This document shows positions 22,951 through 32,105 of a stretch of DNA of 64,000 nucleotides, one piece after another. The translations under genes were made by a program, and so were the position numbers. The stretch covers positions 207,510,813-207,574,812 of the forward strand of contig OW240914.1 in assembly GCA_933207985.1 (NCBI GenBank). Direction: 5' to 3'. The notes under the pieces were generated by a model. The model was not told the origin of the DNA and ran no database searches. It saw nothing but the letters and a program-made list of their open reading frames with translations. The stretch comes from Pelobates cultripes. Its lineage: Eukaryota; Chordata; Amphibia; Anura; Pelobatidae. How positions within the stretch are numbered: position 1 is the stretch's first letter; every line of letters begins with the position of its first letter.

Positions 22951-24162
22951 TGTAACGGACCGTTTTGCACACAAGGGGTAAAAACCGTTTAGGCGATCGT
23001 CCCCCTTTCCAGAGATGCAGGCACAGCTATTGTAGAACACCAAACACACGAACCGCCAATAAGTGAATGCTCCAAACTCCCGAACGGCATCCAATATAGC
23101 ACTCCAAACACACGAACAGGAACCATATGAATCACTGCTAGCAGACGAATAGAAAAGCATCCAAGCGGCTTACACTCCTAGCAATCAGTCTCTATCAGCA
23201 TTCAGTAAATCCCCCCAAAGACGAGACAAGGCTCTGTTGAGGGTCAAGCAGTGGTCTGTTTAATGAGGGCTACCTGCCCAGTATTTATGCAGGTCTCCCA
23301 CCTGGTGGACACTCCCCTAGGGGACCAAATGGGAGACCGTGACAAAAGACAGACAAGTAGACAAATAGGACACACAGTCACATTATATTCCCACAATGCA
23401 TCCTGGCTTCCTCCCCTCTGCCTTGGAGATAATTGAGAAGTAATTCAATTATCTCCCAAGACAAAGGCAAATCACCGTTATGCACGTGGGGATACTAAAA
23501 CATGAATTACTGTTAAAATACACCATGTAGGACATGTTACAATAAAACCATACATTAACATATCCCCAGATAGCTCAGGTCTGAGCGCACATTATTAAGC
23601 GAATGGCGCTCAGACCACACGAATACAGTTCAATCGCCATGGAGCCAAAGTCTTTACAAAGTTAGTTCTCATACGAATGGGCTCCATGGAATTCCTATCT
23701 GGGGTATAACATAGTCAGGTAAAACTCCCGAACACCGGGCCGTTCGTGCACTCCCGCCGAACAAGAAGGGAGGTCGGCGGCTTCAGCGGTGTTCGCGCAA
23801 ACTTGTGTCCGATTTTAGTTCCATGAATTAAGCGTCGAACACCGCTGTATGTTCGCATGTTTAAAATGGCCGCGACCTCGTGTTCGTGATACGAATGGCG
23901 GTCACCCAGCAATCGTCAATTAAGCTGCGGTTAACCGCAGCTTCAGGGAGGCTAATTGCCAGCACACTCCAGCTCCCAGGTGGTCCAGTCATTCGTGCGG
24001 TTGTTCGGTAGATTGAATCTACCGAACACCAGGCAGAAAAGCACGAATAAATCTTTTCTGCAGGGAAAAAAAGATGTCTTTTAACATGGGGCCATAGTCT
24101 AAAGGCAACAGGCGAGCCACCAGGCTTCTCCAATGCAATGTGGCGAGATTGCTCTCATCACA
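22951..24162 (-). mobile_element. Solo LTR (1212 bp) of a gypsy-like element, with 5-bp target duplication ATGTC
   Basis: The sequence starts TGTAACGGACC and ends CTCATCACA, with ATGTC on both sides (22946-22950 and 24163-24167). It is nearly the same length as, and clearly homologous to, the LTR at 32106-33319, whose internal region fixes the transcribed strand as minus. A TATA-like GCATAAATAC is at 23281-23290 on the minus strand, and an inverted repeat around GGAGATAATTGA is at 23419-23469. The internal region was lost by recombination between LTRs. Frames inside it are not genes. Confidence 0.9.
23281..23290 (-). promoter_or_regulatory. TATA-like box in the solo LTR
   Basis: The minus-strand GCATAAATAC sits where the 5' LTR at 32106-33319 has GCATAAAAGCC, about 130 bp downstream of the LTR hairpin. 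Inferred from position and similarity only. Confidence 0.5.
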
Positions 24163-25895
24163 ATGTCTACAATCAGGGAAGAGATCTCTTATCTTTCTTC
24201 TTCCCCTTACAATACTTCCACTAACCTCACTCCCTCTGCTGTTCTATGTTCATTCGCTACAGCGGAAGAGTTTTCTGCTCTGCTCCAGTCCTCCCGTTCT
24301 AAATTCTAAAGAAGCCCAACCTTGACCCTAACTCCCCGTCCAACTACCGTCCTATTTTGCTACTGCCTTTTGCATCCAAGATCCTTGAAAGAGTTGTGTA
24401 TGCGAGATTGACAGACTTCCAAATCTCTGCTAGACCCGCTTCAGTCTGGTTTCCGCGCTAAGCACTCTGTGGAAACGACACTGACCAAAGTATCCAATGT
24501 TCTACTCGCTGCAAAATCTCGTGGCCACTACTCTATCCTAATTCTCCTTGACCTTTCTGCGGATTTTGAGACTGTTGATCATCAACAGCTTCTTCCCACC
24601 CTCCCCAATATCTTCTACAAGCTATTGCTCTCTCCTGGTGCTCCTCCTACCTCTCCCAACACTCTTTCAGTGTTTCTTTCTCTGGCTCTGCTTCTTCTCC
24701 CCAGCTCCTCTCTGTTGGTGTCCCCCAAGGTTCAGTCCATGGTCCCCCTACTGTTCTCCATCTATACTGCCTCCCTTGGTAAACTCATTAGCTCCTTTGG
24801 CTTCCAATATAATTTCTATGCGGATGACACGCAAGTCTATCTGTCCTCTCCTGATCTCTCCCTGTCCCTCTTGACTAGTGTCTCTGACTGCCTTTCTGCT
24901 ATGTCTAACTGGATGCCTGCCCACTTCCTTAAATTCAACCTGACCAAAACTGAAATTCTGGTCTTTCCTCCCTCAAGTGTTGCTACTCCTGTGTCTGTCT
25001 TCCTCCAAGTCAATGGTGCTAAAATCAGCTCCACCACGCAGGCTCACTGCCTAGGTGTTCTCTTTGACTCTCCTCTCCTTCAAGCCTCATGTTAAGTCTG
25101 TTGCCAAATTCTGCCACTTCCACCTCAAAAACATTGCGCGCATCCGACCCTGCTTAACGCCAGATGCGACTAAGGTGCTGGTCCATTCCACTGTCCTTTC
25201 TCGCCTTGACTACTGTAATCCGCTTCTCAGTGGTCTTATGTGCTCCCAACTTGCACTGTTACAATCCATAATGAATGCGGCGGAGAGGCTCATCTTCCTG
25301 TCCGCCCGCACCGCCCACATCTCACCCTTCTGTCAGTCCCTACATTGGCTTTCTGTAAGATATAGCGCTCAATTTAACATTCTGGCTCTTGCTTTCAAAT
25401 CTCTACGTAATGCTGCTCCCACCTATCTATCCTTCCTAATACACAAGTAAGTCCCGTCTAGGCCCTTACGATCTGCTGAAGACTTATGTCTATCTTCTGT
25501 CCGTACTCCCACCTCTGATGCTCACCTTCAAGATTTCTCGAGGGCTGCACCGTTCCTGTGGAACTCGCTTCCCTCCTCCGTTAGATGCTCACCCAGTCTC
25601 TACTCCTTCAAAAAATCATTAAAAACCCACTTCTTCATAAAAGTGTATGAAATAAACTGTTAATAGCTCCTGACTGATTCCTCTTCTGCAACTGTCACTA
25701 GTCTAATACTATCCTTACCTTTTTGTGTCATTTTACCCCACTCCCTCTAGCATGTAAGCTCATTGAGCAGGGCCCTAAACCCCTCTGTTCCTGTGTGTCC
25801 AACTTGTCTGGTTACAACTACATGTCTGTTCGTCCACCCATTGTAAAGCACTGCAAAATTTGATGGCGTTATATAAAGAACATAATAATAATAAC

Positions 25896-26079
25896 CTATC
25901 AAAAAATCAATAAATTCTAGTCATGGCTATAAAGAGCAGAATGTAAGGATATATTTATATATTTGTTTATTCATTATATAGGATAGGACCGCTAATTGCA
26001 CCATAGAAAGAGAGGATGCATGACAGGAACCATGTACTGTGGGAAAAAAATGCCAACATACATAAACTGATCTAGACTC
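25896..26079. other. Short spacer before LTR debris
   Basis: AT-rich, including TATATTTATATATTTGTTTA; no feature is recognised. The five bases before the LTR copy are GACTC. Confidence 0.4.
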
Positions 26080-26396
26080 TGTGATAAAGTGAAGGCAGAT
26101 AGGCCTATAACATTTAACCCCAGGGGGAGTATGTGTAGTATGTGTTGTAGGCAACACAAACCAAAGTTTAGTTATGGGCCCCTGGGGTGGAGCATTTAGA
26201 GAGCAGGGTGGGCCAATGCTCCATTCCGCAGTTTGCATACAACTGGGAGAAAAAAGTTCCAGGCCAGAGAGTTGATCTGTCTCCAACCCACTGCCCAGCT
26301 ACAGATAATCAGCTACAGCAGTGGGAATAAACCCCTTCCTGCTAGGCAGGTAAAGGGGGATTGCTGGCTTCCTCCCTGGAAGCAGGAAGGAGAGAA
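26080..26396 (+). mobile_element. LTR-like direct repeat, copy 1 (probable 5' LTR portion)
   Basis: TGTGATAAAGTGAAGGCAGA to GGAAGGAGAGA matches 29967-30259 in the same orientation, with a 24-bp extra segment (ATGTGTAGTATGTGTTGTAG within it) near 26131. The second copy is preceded by a polypurine tract, which indicates an LTR read on the plus strand. The right limit is where similarity stops; the true LTR may be longer. It overlaps the end of a minus-strand frame (26342-26737). Confidence 0.55.
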
Positions 26397-26870
26397 ACTG
26401 TTCTCTCCTGTGAGAGAGTCAATGGAGTGCAGAAGGTCTGGTCTGGTATGGAGCGCTGTTCTTCTGCCGGAGGCCCAGACTCCCAGCTTAGCTCATCTTT
26501 CCTTTGCATGGTTTCCTTCACTTGTTCTGCCTTGAGTGGCCACCTCTCAATGTCAGCAATGCTTTCCTCTGGGTTATCTGGTGGTCTCCCTGCTCCCTCA
26601 GGATTGTCCAGAGACGCAGTCATGAACTCTCGCTGGGTAATGACAGCCCCGGTATCAAACAGCCGGTCAGGCAGTCCGAGTCCGCCTTTAATTCCATTAC
26701 TGTTTTCCAGAATCTGGCTGCAGTTCCAGGTAGTCATTGCGCCCAGGCATTGTAGATGTAGTCTTTGCCAACAGATCCAGTTCTACGGCTCCCGGACAAT
26801 CATTCAAAGTCTTTGTAGCAATATCAGGTGTCTCTGAAATATTTAATTCTGCTACGCCAATGTCATCTAC
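26342..26870 (-). pseudogene. Minus-strand retroelement coding remnant downstream of gag
   Basis: After the gag-like ORF stops at 26870, another frame on the same strand gives ELNISETPDIATKTLND and, after stops and a frame change, RLFDTGAVITQREFMTAS followed by the acidic stretch DNPEESIADIERWPLKAEQ. The text is hydrophilic and charged, and no protease, RT or integrase motif is visible. It is probably the continuation of the same element's gag or gag-pol. The last codons run into the LTR-like repeat at 26080-26396, showing a rearranged junction. Function is not assigned. Confidence 0.4.
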
Positions 26871-27724
26871 TATGTCACTTTCGCCTTGGTTGGGCTTAGG
26901 TGCGGACGTGCCAATCTTATTACCACAGCTTGGTTCTGTAACTCTCTCTCTGTCTCTTGGCTTAGATCAGAAGTGGCTACTTTGCCTTTCTTATTTTGAC
27001 TTTGTTTTGCCACTACTTTTCTGCCTTGCTTTTCTCTGCCAAATTGTTCAACAGCTGGTCGACATTCTTGGGTAGCCTCGGCTACTAAACAGTGCACCGC
27101 ATTGTTATACTCAACTGGAGTGCTTTGCTTCTCTTCATTTTGCTCAGCTCCTCTGCTGTTGTCTTCTCTGACTCCCCAAGTCAGTCTGCTTTTCATGCCT
27201 TTGACTTGTTCACTTGGGTGTACATCAGGGGCTTCTGTTTCATTTTTCTTTCTCTGGCTGTATTCACTAGCTTTACTTACACCTTCTGGGTGGTTTTTGC
27301 TTACCACCAACATTCGGCCTTGCATACATTTTTTTCTCATCGTTGCAGTTTTCTTTAGGATGTTTCTGCATGCTTTACATTGCGTATTTTTACTTGTCTC
27401 ATTCTTTATAGCACAAACCGACTTGACACTGCTGGCCTCAGTCACAGTCATTCTTTCTCCTGCGTGTTTCTCAACATCACGCTTTGCTTCCTCCATGCTT
27501 TTCAGCTTGCTAAAGACTTCTTCTACTGCCTCTGTCATCTTATGCAGGATGTCAGTAGCTTGTTTACGGGGTCCCTTGCCCCACGCTCCCTGCAAAACCT
27601 CAGTAAGGGTAGCTCTATGCTCCTGCTGAGTGTCCCTCAGGTTCTTAACTTGTGCAGCCAGGAAATGGTTGGTGTCTTGTTGTTTAGCGGTTACCTGTAC
27701 CACAGCCTTCAGCAGGTCCTCCAT
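26870..27724 (-). CDS. Gag-like ORF of a gypsy-type LTR retrotransposon (285 codons with stop, open)
   Basis: Starting at MEDLLKAVVQVTAKQQDTN, the predicted protein has a helical, Gln/Glu-rich N-terminus (about residues 1-60), then a long Lys/Glu-rich segment with SKLKSMEEAKRDVEKHAGER. A CKACRNIL around residue 140 is a lone Cys pair, not a full zinc knuckle. N-termini of the MEDLLKAVxQ type are common in Gag of vertebrate gypsy elements. The frame begins about 150 bp downstream of a PBS-like site and an LTR on the same strand, which fits gag. No CCHC box or pol follows, so the element is truncated. The open frame need not be functional. Confidence 0.55.
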   Translation of the reverse strand: MEDLLKAVVQVTAKQQDTNHFLAAQVKNLRDTQQEHRATLTEVLQGAWGKGPRKQATDILHKMTEAVEEVFSKLKSMEEAKRDVEKHAGERMTVTEASSVKSVCAIKNETSKNTQCKACRNILKKTATMRKKCMQGRMLVVSKNHPEGVSKASEYSQRKKNETEAPDVHPSEQVKGMKSRLTWGVREDNSRGAEQNEEKQSTPVEYNNAVHCLVAEATQECRPAVEQFGREKQGRKVVAKQSQNKKGKVATSDLSQETERELQNQAVVIRLARPHLSPTKAKVT

Positions 27725-27854
27725 TATAGCACCAAGCAGGTAACAGTCTTAAAGGTACAGTGCTACTTGTTTGTTTAACAGGTCTACCAAAATAAAAGTC
27801 CTCAAGCAGACTACCAGATGACTGGCACACCCACAGACCATCAATGTGCTACAA

Positions 27855-27872
27855 TGCCCGCATCCTCCACCA
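27855..27872 (-). other. Candidate primer-binding site
   Basis: TGGTGGAGGATGCGGGCA on the minus strand begins 3 bp after the CACA end of the LTR at 27876-28344. A TGG start at this distance is typical of tRNA primer sites; the tRNA is not identified. Confidence 0.5.
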
Positions 27873-27875
27873 TAT

Positions 27876-28344
27876 TGTGAGCCTTGTCTGCAGGTAGCAC
27901 GGTCCTCTTGGGCACAAACATGCAATGTCTTTTAAGGCAACTTAATTCCAGGCACTTTATTGTTAACTCCACCACAGATACAGCAGCAAATGAAAAAAAA
28001 CAGTAACATAAATCCCTATAAACAAAAACCTAGCTCGGTCTGAGCACTTACTAACATCAAGTTCCCTATCTTTCAAGGGTTTAAACTATAACAGAACAAT
28101 AATTGGTTTCACCAACCTAGTGCCTTTCTCAGATCTCTGCACTCCACACTCAGTTAGCATGTGGCTTCCATTCCTTCTAGAAAGAAACAAAAATTATCTC
28201 TCCTTTCTGCACTCCAGTGCTCTCAGCTAGCCTGCTGCTTTCTTTTCTGCACTCCCAGTGCTCCAAGCCAGCCTTAACTGCTTTTCTTCTGCACACCCAG
28301 TGCTCCAAGCCAGCCTTAACTGCAGGAGAAGGGTGCTCTAGACA
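27876..28344 (-). mobile_element. LTR (about 469 bp) upstream of the minus-strand gag
   Basis: Read on the minus strand it starts TGTCTAGAGCACCC and ends AAGGCTCACA. It has an AATAAA signal (complement at 27956-27961) about 80 bp before its end, followed by the primer-site candidate. A tandem duplication of about 38 bp (GGCTGGCTTGGAGCACTGGG) lies near its start at 28240-28325. The partner 3' LTR is not found. It appears inserted into, or rearranged with, the plus-strand gag at 28345. Confidence 0.55.
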
Positions 28345-28748
28345 ACCTCCCTCGCCAACCCCCTGAGGATATAGAGATGAGACCTGTAGCATTAACCGTA
28401 GAGAGCAAGGAAGGTTCCCAAGGATTTACAGAACAGATAGAGGATGTTGTGAAGCCCTTCACAGAGGGACCTGTTCCAGTGGAGGATGAGCTGGTGACAG
28501 AACCAGGTCTTGGAGAGGTTGAGCACCCAGAAAATTCATCTCATGAAGGAATCAGACGTGTAAGTGATATAGAAAAGTTAGTTACATGCAAAGCCTTTGT
28601 AAAGTTTGCGTTTGAAAGTAACTTGGACATTGAGAGATTATCAAACCAGAAGCTGCTGTGGATGTGGAAGCAGATGATGATTAAGAGGAACTTGGCTGCT
28701 AAGGAGCCACACAGTATTGATCCTCAGCCTAGATCCGCTAGCAACTAG
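28345..28748 (+). pseudogene. Plus-strand gag-like fragment of a gypsy-type element
   Basis: The frame PPEDIEMRPVALTVESKEG continues with acidic text (VKPFTEGPVPVEDELVTEPG), then DIEKLVTCKAFVKFAFESN and KLLWMWKQMMIKRNLAAKE before a stop. It starts at the edge of the minus-strand LTR, so the N-terminus was cut off by that element. It lies 45 bp upstream of, and on the same strand as, a frame with a zinc knuckle and protease, which makes a Gag origin the best reading. No defined Gag domain is recognised in this part. Confidence 0.5.
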
Positions 28749-28793
28749 ATAAGTGGGGAAACTGGAAAGAAAGGACAAAACCTGATACTGAGC

Positions 28794-29465
28794 TTGGGAC
28801 AATATAACTATGATGGCAGAACGTACCCAAAAGTCCCATTACGTCTACGAGACCAGACTGAGAAACAACTCAGATGCTTCAACTGCCACATGCAAGGACA
28901 TATTACATATAAGTGTCCTGAGAGTGAAGAGCCAATACAATGTGACATAGTAATAAGGGCTCTGCATAGGATTGTATTGACTTGCTTAAAGATGTGTGTG
29001 GTGACTAGTGGTGGTATTACAGCACAGCTGAAAGTGATGATGGTGGAAGGGAAGAGTGTACAAGCACTAATTGATTCAGGGAGTGATGTTATTTTGATGA
29101 AAAGTGTTCTGCTCCAGCCAGAGAAATTGGACACAAGACAAATGATTGATATTGTGTGTACACATGGTGACACCCACACATACCCCACAGCAGAGGTAGA
29201 GCTTGTCACAGAGGTAGTTAAGGTTAAATGTCCTACAGGTGTGGTACCCCTGGATGTGGTGTTAGGGAAGAACTTCCTCCATTTCCGCCACATATGGAAA
29301 AAATTCTCAGCTCACCCGAAAATGCCCAATGGGGAACTACAGGGGTTAGAGGGAATAGATCATTTTCCTTTCTCCCATATGGATCATGAATTTGGTACCG
29401 AACAAAAGACACCCTTGGAGTGCCCCTATGGAACATGTAGCTCAAACGCAAGAGCGAATAAGTAA
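28794..29465 (+). pseudogene. Gypsy-type gag nucleocapsid plus aspartic protease
   Basis: The frame has a CCHC zinc knuckle, CFNCHMQGHITYKC (Cx2Cx4Hx4C), near residue 28, which binds RNA in Gag. About 70 residues later comes a retropepsin-like active site, ALIDSGSDVILM (Asp-Ser-Gly), in strand-loop context (KVMMVEGKSVQALIDSGSD), followed by LDVVLGKNFLHF, which resembles the usual second hydrophobic-Gly motif. Protease normally cleaves the Gag-Pol polyprotein. The frame ends at 29465 with text that does not lead into a complete RT; remnants of RT follow in other frames. It is a broken piece of a plus-strand element whose 3' LTR is probably at 29967. Confidence 0.75.
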
Positions 29466-29479
29466 GGTCAGGTATCTGG

Positions 29480-29953
29480 CCTATATTGGCAGCTTCTCCT
29501 GACAGAGAAAGCAAAGGGAAGGACAGCGTTTTCTACTCCCGAGGGGTTATGGCAACATAAAATACTGCCATTCAGGTTGCATGGTGCACCGGACCCCTTT
29601 CCGCTATGATGAATAGAATACTTTGGCCCCACAGATAGTATGCAGCTGCCTCCCTTGGTGATGTGGTAATTCACAGGGTGGACTGGGAAGCCATCTGATG
29701 AAGGTCCAGTTAGTTGTGAATAATATAAGGGCTGCCGGTTTGACTGCTAACACCAAGTGTTATCTAGGATTAGTGGAGGCTAACTATTTGGGTTATCCTA
29801 TTGGGTGGGGGCTCCTTAAACTGCAAAGTAGCAGCCATCTACAATAGGCCACTTCCTGTAACTGAGAAGCTAGTCAGGGCTGGCACAGCCCTAGGTGATA
29901 TGAATGTTCACGGTTTTGTGTTTGAAGGCCGCTCGCCCTGATGGGTCTGAGCT
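29480..29953 (+). pseudogene. Gypsy-type reverse transcriptase remnant
   Basis: Across shifting frames the order is KILPFRLHGAPDPF, then SLGDVVIH (where the family has Y-x-D-D; the first Asp is replaced by Gly and Tyr by Ser), KVQLVVNNIRAAGLTAN and KCYLGLVEANYLGYPIG. These are the fingers-palm to thumb landmarks of gypsy RT. Stops and frame changes are frequent, much of the N-terminal RT and all of RNase H and integrase are missing, and the active-site pair is lost. It directly precedes the polypurine tract and LTR, so a large internal deletion joined RT to the 3' end. Confidence 0.72.
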
Positions 29954-29966
29954 GGAGGGAAGGATA
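29954..29966 (+). other. Polypurine tract of the plus-strand element
   Basis: GGAGGGAAGGATA directly precedes TGTGATTAAG, the start of the LTR-like repeat; this is where plus-strand DNA synthesis is primed in LTR elements. Confidence 0.55.
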
Positions 29967-30259
29967 TGTGATTAAGTGAAGGCAGATAGGCCTATAACAT
30001 TTAACCCCAGGGGGAGTAACACAAACCAAAGTTTAGTTATGGGCCCTTGGGGTGGAGCATTTGAAGAGCAGGGTGGGACAATGCTCCACTCCACAGTTTG
30101 CATACAACTGGGAGAAAAAGTTCCAGGCCTGAGAGTTGATCTGTCTCCAACCCACTGCTCTGCTGCAGATAATGAGCTGCAGCAGTGGGAATAAACCCCT
30201 CCCTGCTAGGCAGGTAAAGGGAGATTGCTGGCTTCCTCCCTGGAAGCAGGAAGGAGAGA
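29967..30259 (+). mobile_element. LTR-like direct repeat, copy 2 (probable 3' LTR, truncated)
   Basis: It matches 26080-26396 over its whole length, lacking about 24 bp near its start, and is preceded by a polypurine tract. Similarity ends at GGAGAGA, and within about 10 bp the sequence changes to a fragment of the other LTR family. Confidence 0.6.
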
Positions 30260-30265
30260 CACAGA

Positions 30266-30485
30266 TTCAGGGAGGCTAATTGCCGGCACACTCCAGCTCC
30301 CAGGTGGTCTATTCATTCATGCGGTTGTTCGGTAGATTGAATCTACCGAACACCCGGCAGAAAATCACGAATAAGTCTTTTCTGCAGGGAAAAAATATGT
30401 CTTTTAACATGGGGCCATAGTCCAAAGGCAGCAGGTGAGCAACCAGGCTTCTCCAGTGTACAGTGGCGAGGTTGGTTTCGCCACA
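30266..30485 (-). mobile_element. 3' LTR fragment
   Basis: TTCAGGGAGGCTAATTGCCG to TTTCGCCACA aligns with 33100-33319. Only the first ~220 bp of the LTR (minus orientation) remain; the rest is replaced by the plus-strand LTR-like repeat. Confidence 0.8.
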
Positions 30486-30500
30486 CTTCTCCCCTTTACC
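30486..30500 (-). other. Polypurine tract of the pol-less element
   Basis: On the minus strand GGTAAAGGGGAGAAG abuts TGTGGCGAAACC, the LTR start. Together with the primer site at the other end it fixes the element's orientation. Confidence 0.75.
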
Positions 30501-31235
30501 AATCAGACTAACAGGGTATCTGACCTCATTACGGTCAGTGCCCTTGTTAGTCCAGCAGCCCACCCACAAAACACAATCAGTAATGCAGCCCACCCACAAG
30601 AACTGGTTACTACACCTGGGTAGAGGAGAACGTTGTCCATGTCCAGGCGCCTCACCATGGCTGTGTGGGTGATTGGTAAGCGGACTGGGTGGGTTGCTGA
30701 GTGGGCAGAGACCAGCGGTACTCTGTCCTGGTGCCAGCACTACCACGGGAGTAGTCTGGTTGGAGCCTGGTTGCTGGAGGGGGAGACCGACTGTCTCCCC
30801 TTTGGCTAAACAGCCCTGTCGCTGGGGGGCAAAACCGACCGTCCCTACCCCCTGTGATGTAAGTGCAGAGACCATGGTCCCATCTGCACAGTTGTGGGGC
30901 TTCTCATCTCCCCTTGGTGGGCTAGGCCGCCGCTGGGAAGGATTCTCCCCTCCTGGTAGAATACTCTGCCGCTGGGGAGCCGGACCGGCGGTCCGTACTC
31001 TCTGTAGCTTGGGCGCAGAGACCATGGTCCCATCTGCGCCGGTGGGGAGCTTAATGTCTCTCCTTGGTGGGCTACGCTGTAGAAAGGGGGCAACAAGCTC
31101 TTCTCCCTGACACTCTCCCTGCTGGGGGAGCGGGGAACCGACTGTCTCCCCTTTCAATATTGTCCTGCTGCTGGGGAGGGAGGACGGTACCTTCGGCTCC
31201 CTGGGACTCACTTGACTGCTGAGGAGAGGGACCAA
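30501..31235 (-). CDS. Hydrophilic ORF in the pol-less LTR element, C-terminal part
   Basis: The frame (full open span 30309-31235) is rich in Pro, Ser, Gln and Gly and has two copies of a motif around ADGTMVSA (LPTGADGTMVSAPKLQ and NCADGTMVSALTSQ) about 55 residues apart, each next to APQRQ. It continues in style from the tandem-repeat region upstream but in another frame. It reads through the polypurine tract into the LTR, so the C-terminal third is LTR sequence. No known domain is recognised. It may be a decayed Gag-like protein or a non-coding spacer with chance open frame. Confidence 0.35.
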
Positions 31236-31247
31236 CTCTCTCCTCTC

Positions 31248-32104
31248 CTAAGAACACACACTGCCGCTGAGAAGGAAGGATGACACCTTCATCTCCCTGG
31301 GACACACACTGCCGCTGGGGAGGAAGGACGACACCTTCAGCTCCCTGGGACACACACTGCCGCTCGGGAGGAAGGACGACACCTTCTGCTCCCTGGGGGA
31401 CACACTACCGCTGGGGAGGAAGGACGACACCTTCAGTTTCCTGGGACACACACTGCCGCTGGGGAGGAAGGACGGCACCTTCAGCTCCCTAGGGCACACA
31501 CTGCCGCTGGGGAGGAAGGACGACACCTTCAGCTCCATGGGACACACACTGCCGCTGGGGAGGAAGGACGACACCTTCAGCTCCCTGGGACACACACTGC
31601 CGCTGGGGAGGAAGGACGACACCTTCAGCTCCCTGGGACACACACTGCCGCTGGGGAGGAAGGACGACACCTTCAGCTCCCTGGGACACACCCTCTGGGG
31701 AGGAAGGACGGCACCTTCCGCTCCCTGGGACACACACTGCCACTGGGGAGGAAGGACGACACGCTTCTCTCTCTGTAACTTGCTCGGCCACTGGGGTCTC
31801 TCCCAACCTGCCAACTCACGTGTCGCCCTGCTCCGACCTGCAGGTACTCTTCTACCTGTCTCCTCACGAACTGCACGTATTTCTCCGGGGGGTTGGGTCC
31901 AAAGAAAGCCAGCCGCGTGGTAAACTCTGTCATACTGCTCCTGAGTGTAGCTGGGTGCCATGCTTGCGCTGCTGAAGTTGGTTCTTTTGTACATAGGGTC
32001 GCTGTACGGGTACTGGCGTTGCTCTCAATTTGTAATCCAGGAACTGGTGTTGTATTATAGCTGTCCTTCTGGGCTGTGGAAATGATCCCGTCGCTTGCCA
32101 CCAA
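31248..32104 (-). CDS. Gag-like ORF(s) with 16-residue tandem repeat, pol-less LTR element
   Basis: Two overlapping minus-strand frames compete. One (from MAPSYTQEQYDRVYHAAGFL, ATG near 31961) runs 31248-31994 and enters the repeat as VCPRELKVSSFLPSGS. The other is open from the primer site with NPPEKYVQFVRRQVEEYLQ and reaches 31673. The first has the better start: an ATG, and a Tyr/Gln-rich N-terminus followed by AVREETGRR. A position right after the primer site is where gag lies. No zinc knuckle or capsid motif is recognised, so Gag identity is an inference from position. Indels may have split a single ancestral frame. Confidence 0.45.
31250..31775 (-). repeat. 48-bp tandem repeat (about 11 copies) within the pol-less LTR element
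   Basis: The unit, GGGACACACACTGCCGCTGG then GGAGGAAGGACGACACCTTC then AGCTCCCT, is 48 bp, so it keeps frame: on the minus strand it encodes a 16-residue repeat, SSFLPSGSVCPRELKV. All three minus-strand frames are open over much of the array. Near-identical copies suggest recent expansion. Confidence 0.9.
32086..32103 (-). other. Candidate primer-binding site
   Basis: Minus-strand TGGTGGCAAGCGACGGGA begins 2 bp after the CCGTTACA end of the 5' LTR. It starts TGGTGG like the site at 27855-27872. The tRNA is not identified. Confidence 0.6.
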
Positions 32105-32105
32105 T

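Larger units (their letters stand above)
22343..25650 (+). pseudogene. L2 LINE ORF2 remnant (endonuclease end, linker, reverse transcriptase)
   Basis: The APE-type endonuclease end is visible as TAGNTLDLTFTNLC and LSDHHLLTFDI (the SDH motif with its catalytic His). A linker follows to CATHFTDKM, where the LTR interrupts it. After the LTR come SNYRPILLLPFASKILE (RT motif 0/1), [17 protein letters not shown] (motif A), a degraded motif B ([16 protein letters not shown]; the usual VPQGSVLGP is altered) and [12 protein letters not shown] (motif C). The C-terminal part is at 25055-25450 (RLDYCNPLLSGL) and continues to PFLWNSLP-like text near 25550. Several frame changes and stops make it a pseudogene. 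Architecture is normal for L2; the interruption is the notable point. Confidence 0.86.
22333..25895 (+). mobile_element. LINE L2-type, second copy, interrupted by a solo LTR
   Basis: It runs from the end of the endonuclease domain to the 3' end (GTAAAGCACTGCAAAATTTG, GGCGTTATATAAAGAA, (AAT)n). Removing the LTR at 22951-24162 and one copy of its target duplication joins the flanking L2 text into one continuous reading frame. Its left junction with Tc1 falls in ACTGATCAT, which fits both elements. Net length is about 2.3 kb without the LTR. ORF1 and most of the endonuclease are absent. Confidence 0.88.

Noticed and set aside
23715..24133. Minus-strand frames of 60-90 codons within the LTR
   Set aside because: The same region in the homologous LTR at 33 kb does not keep the frames; LTR sequence is not coding here.
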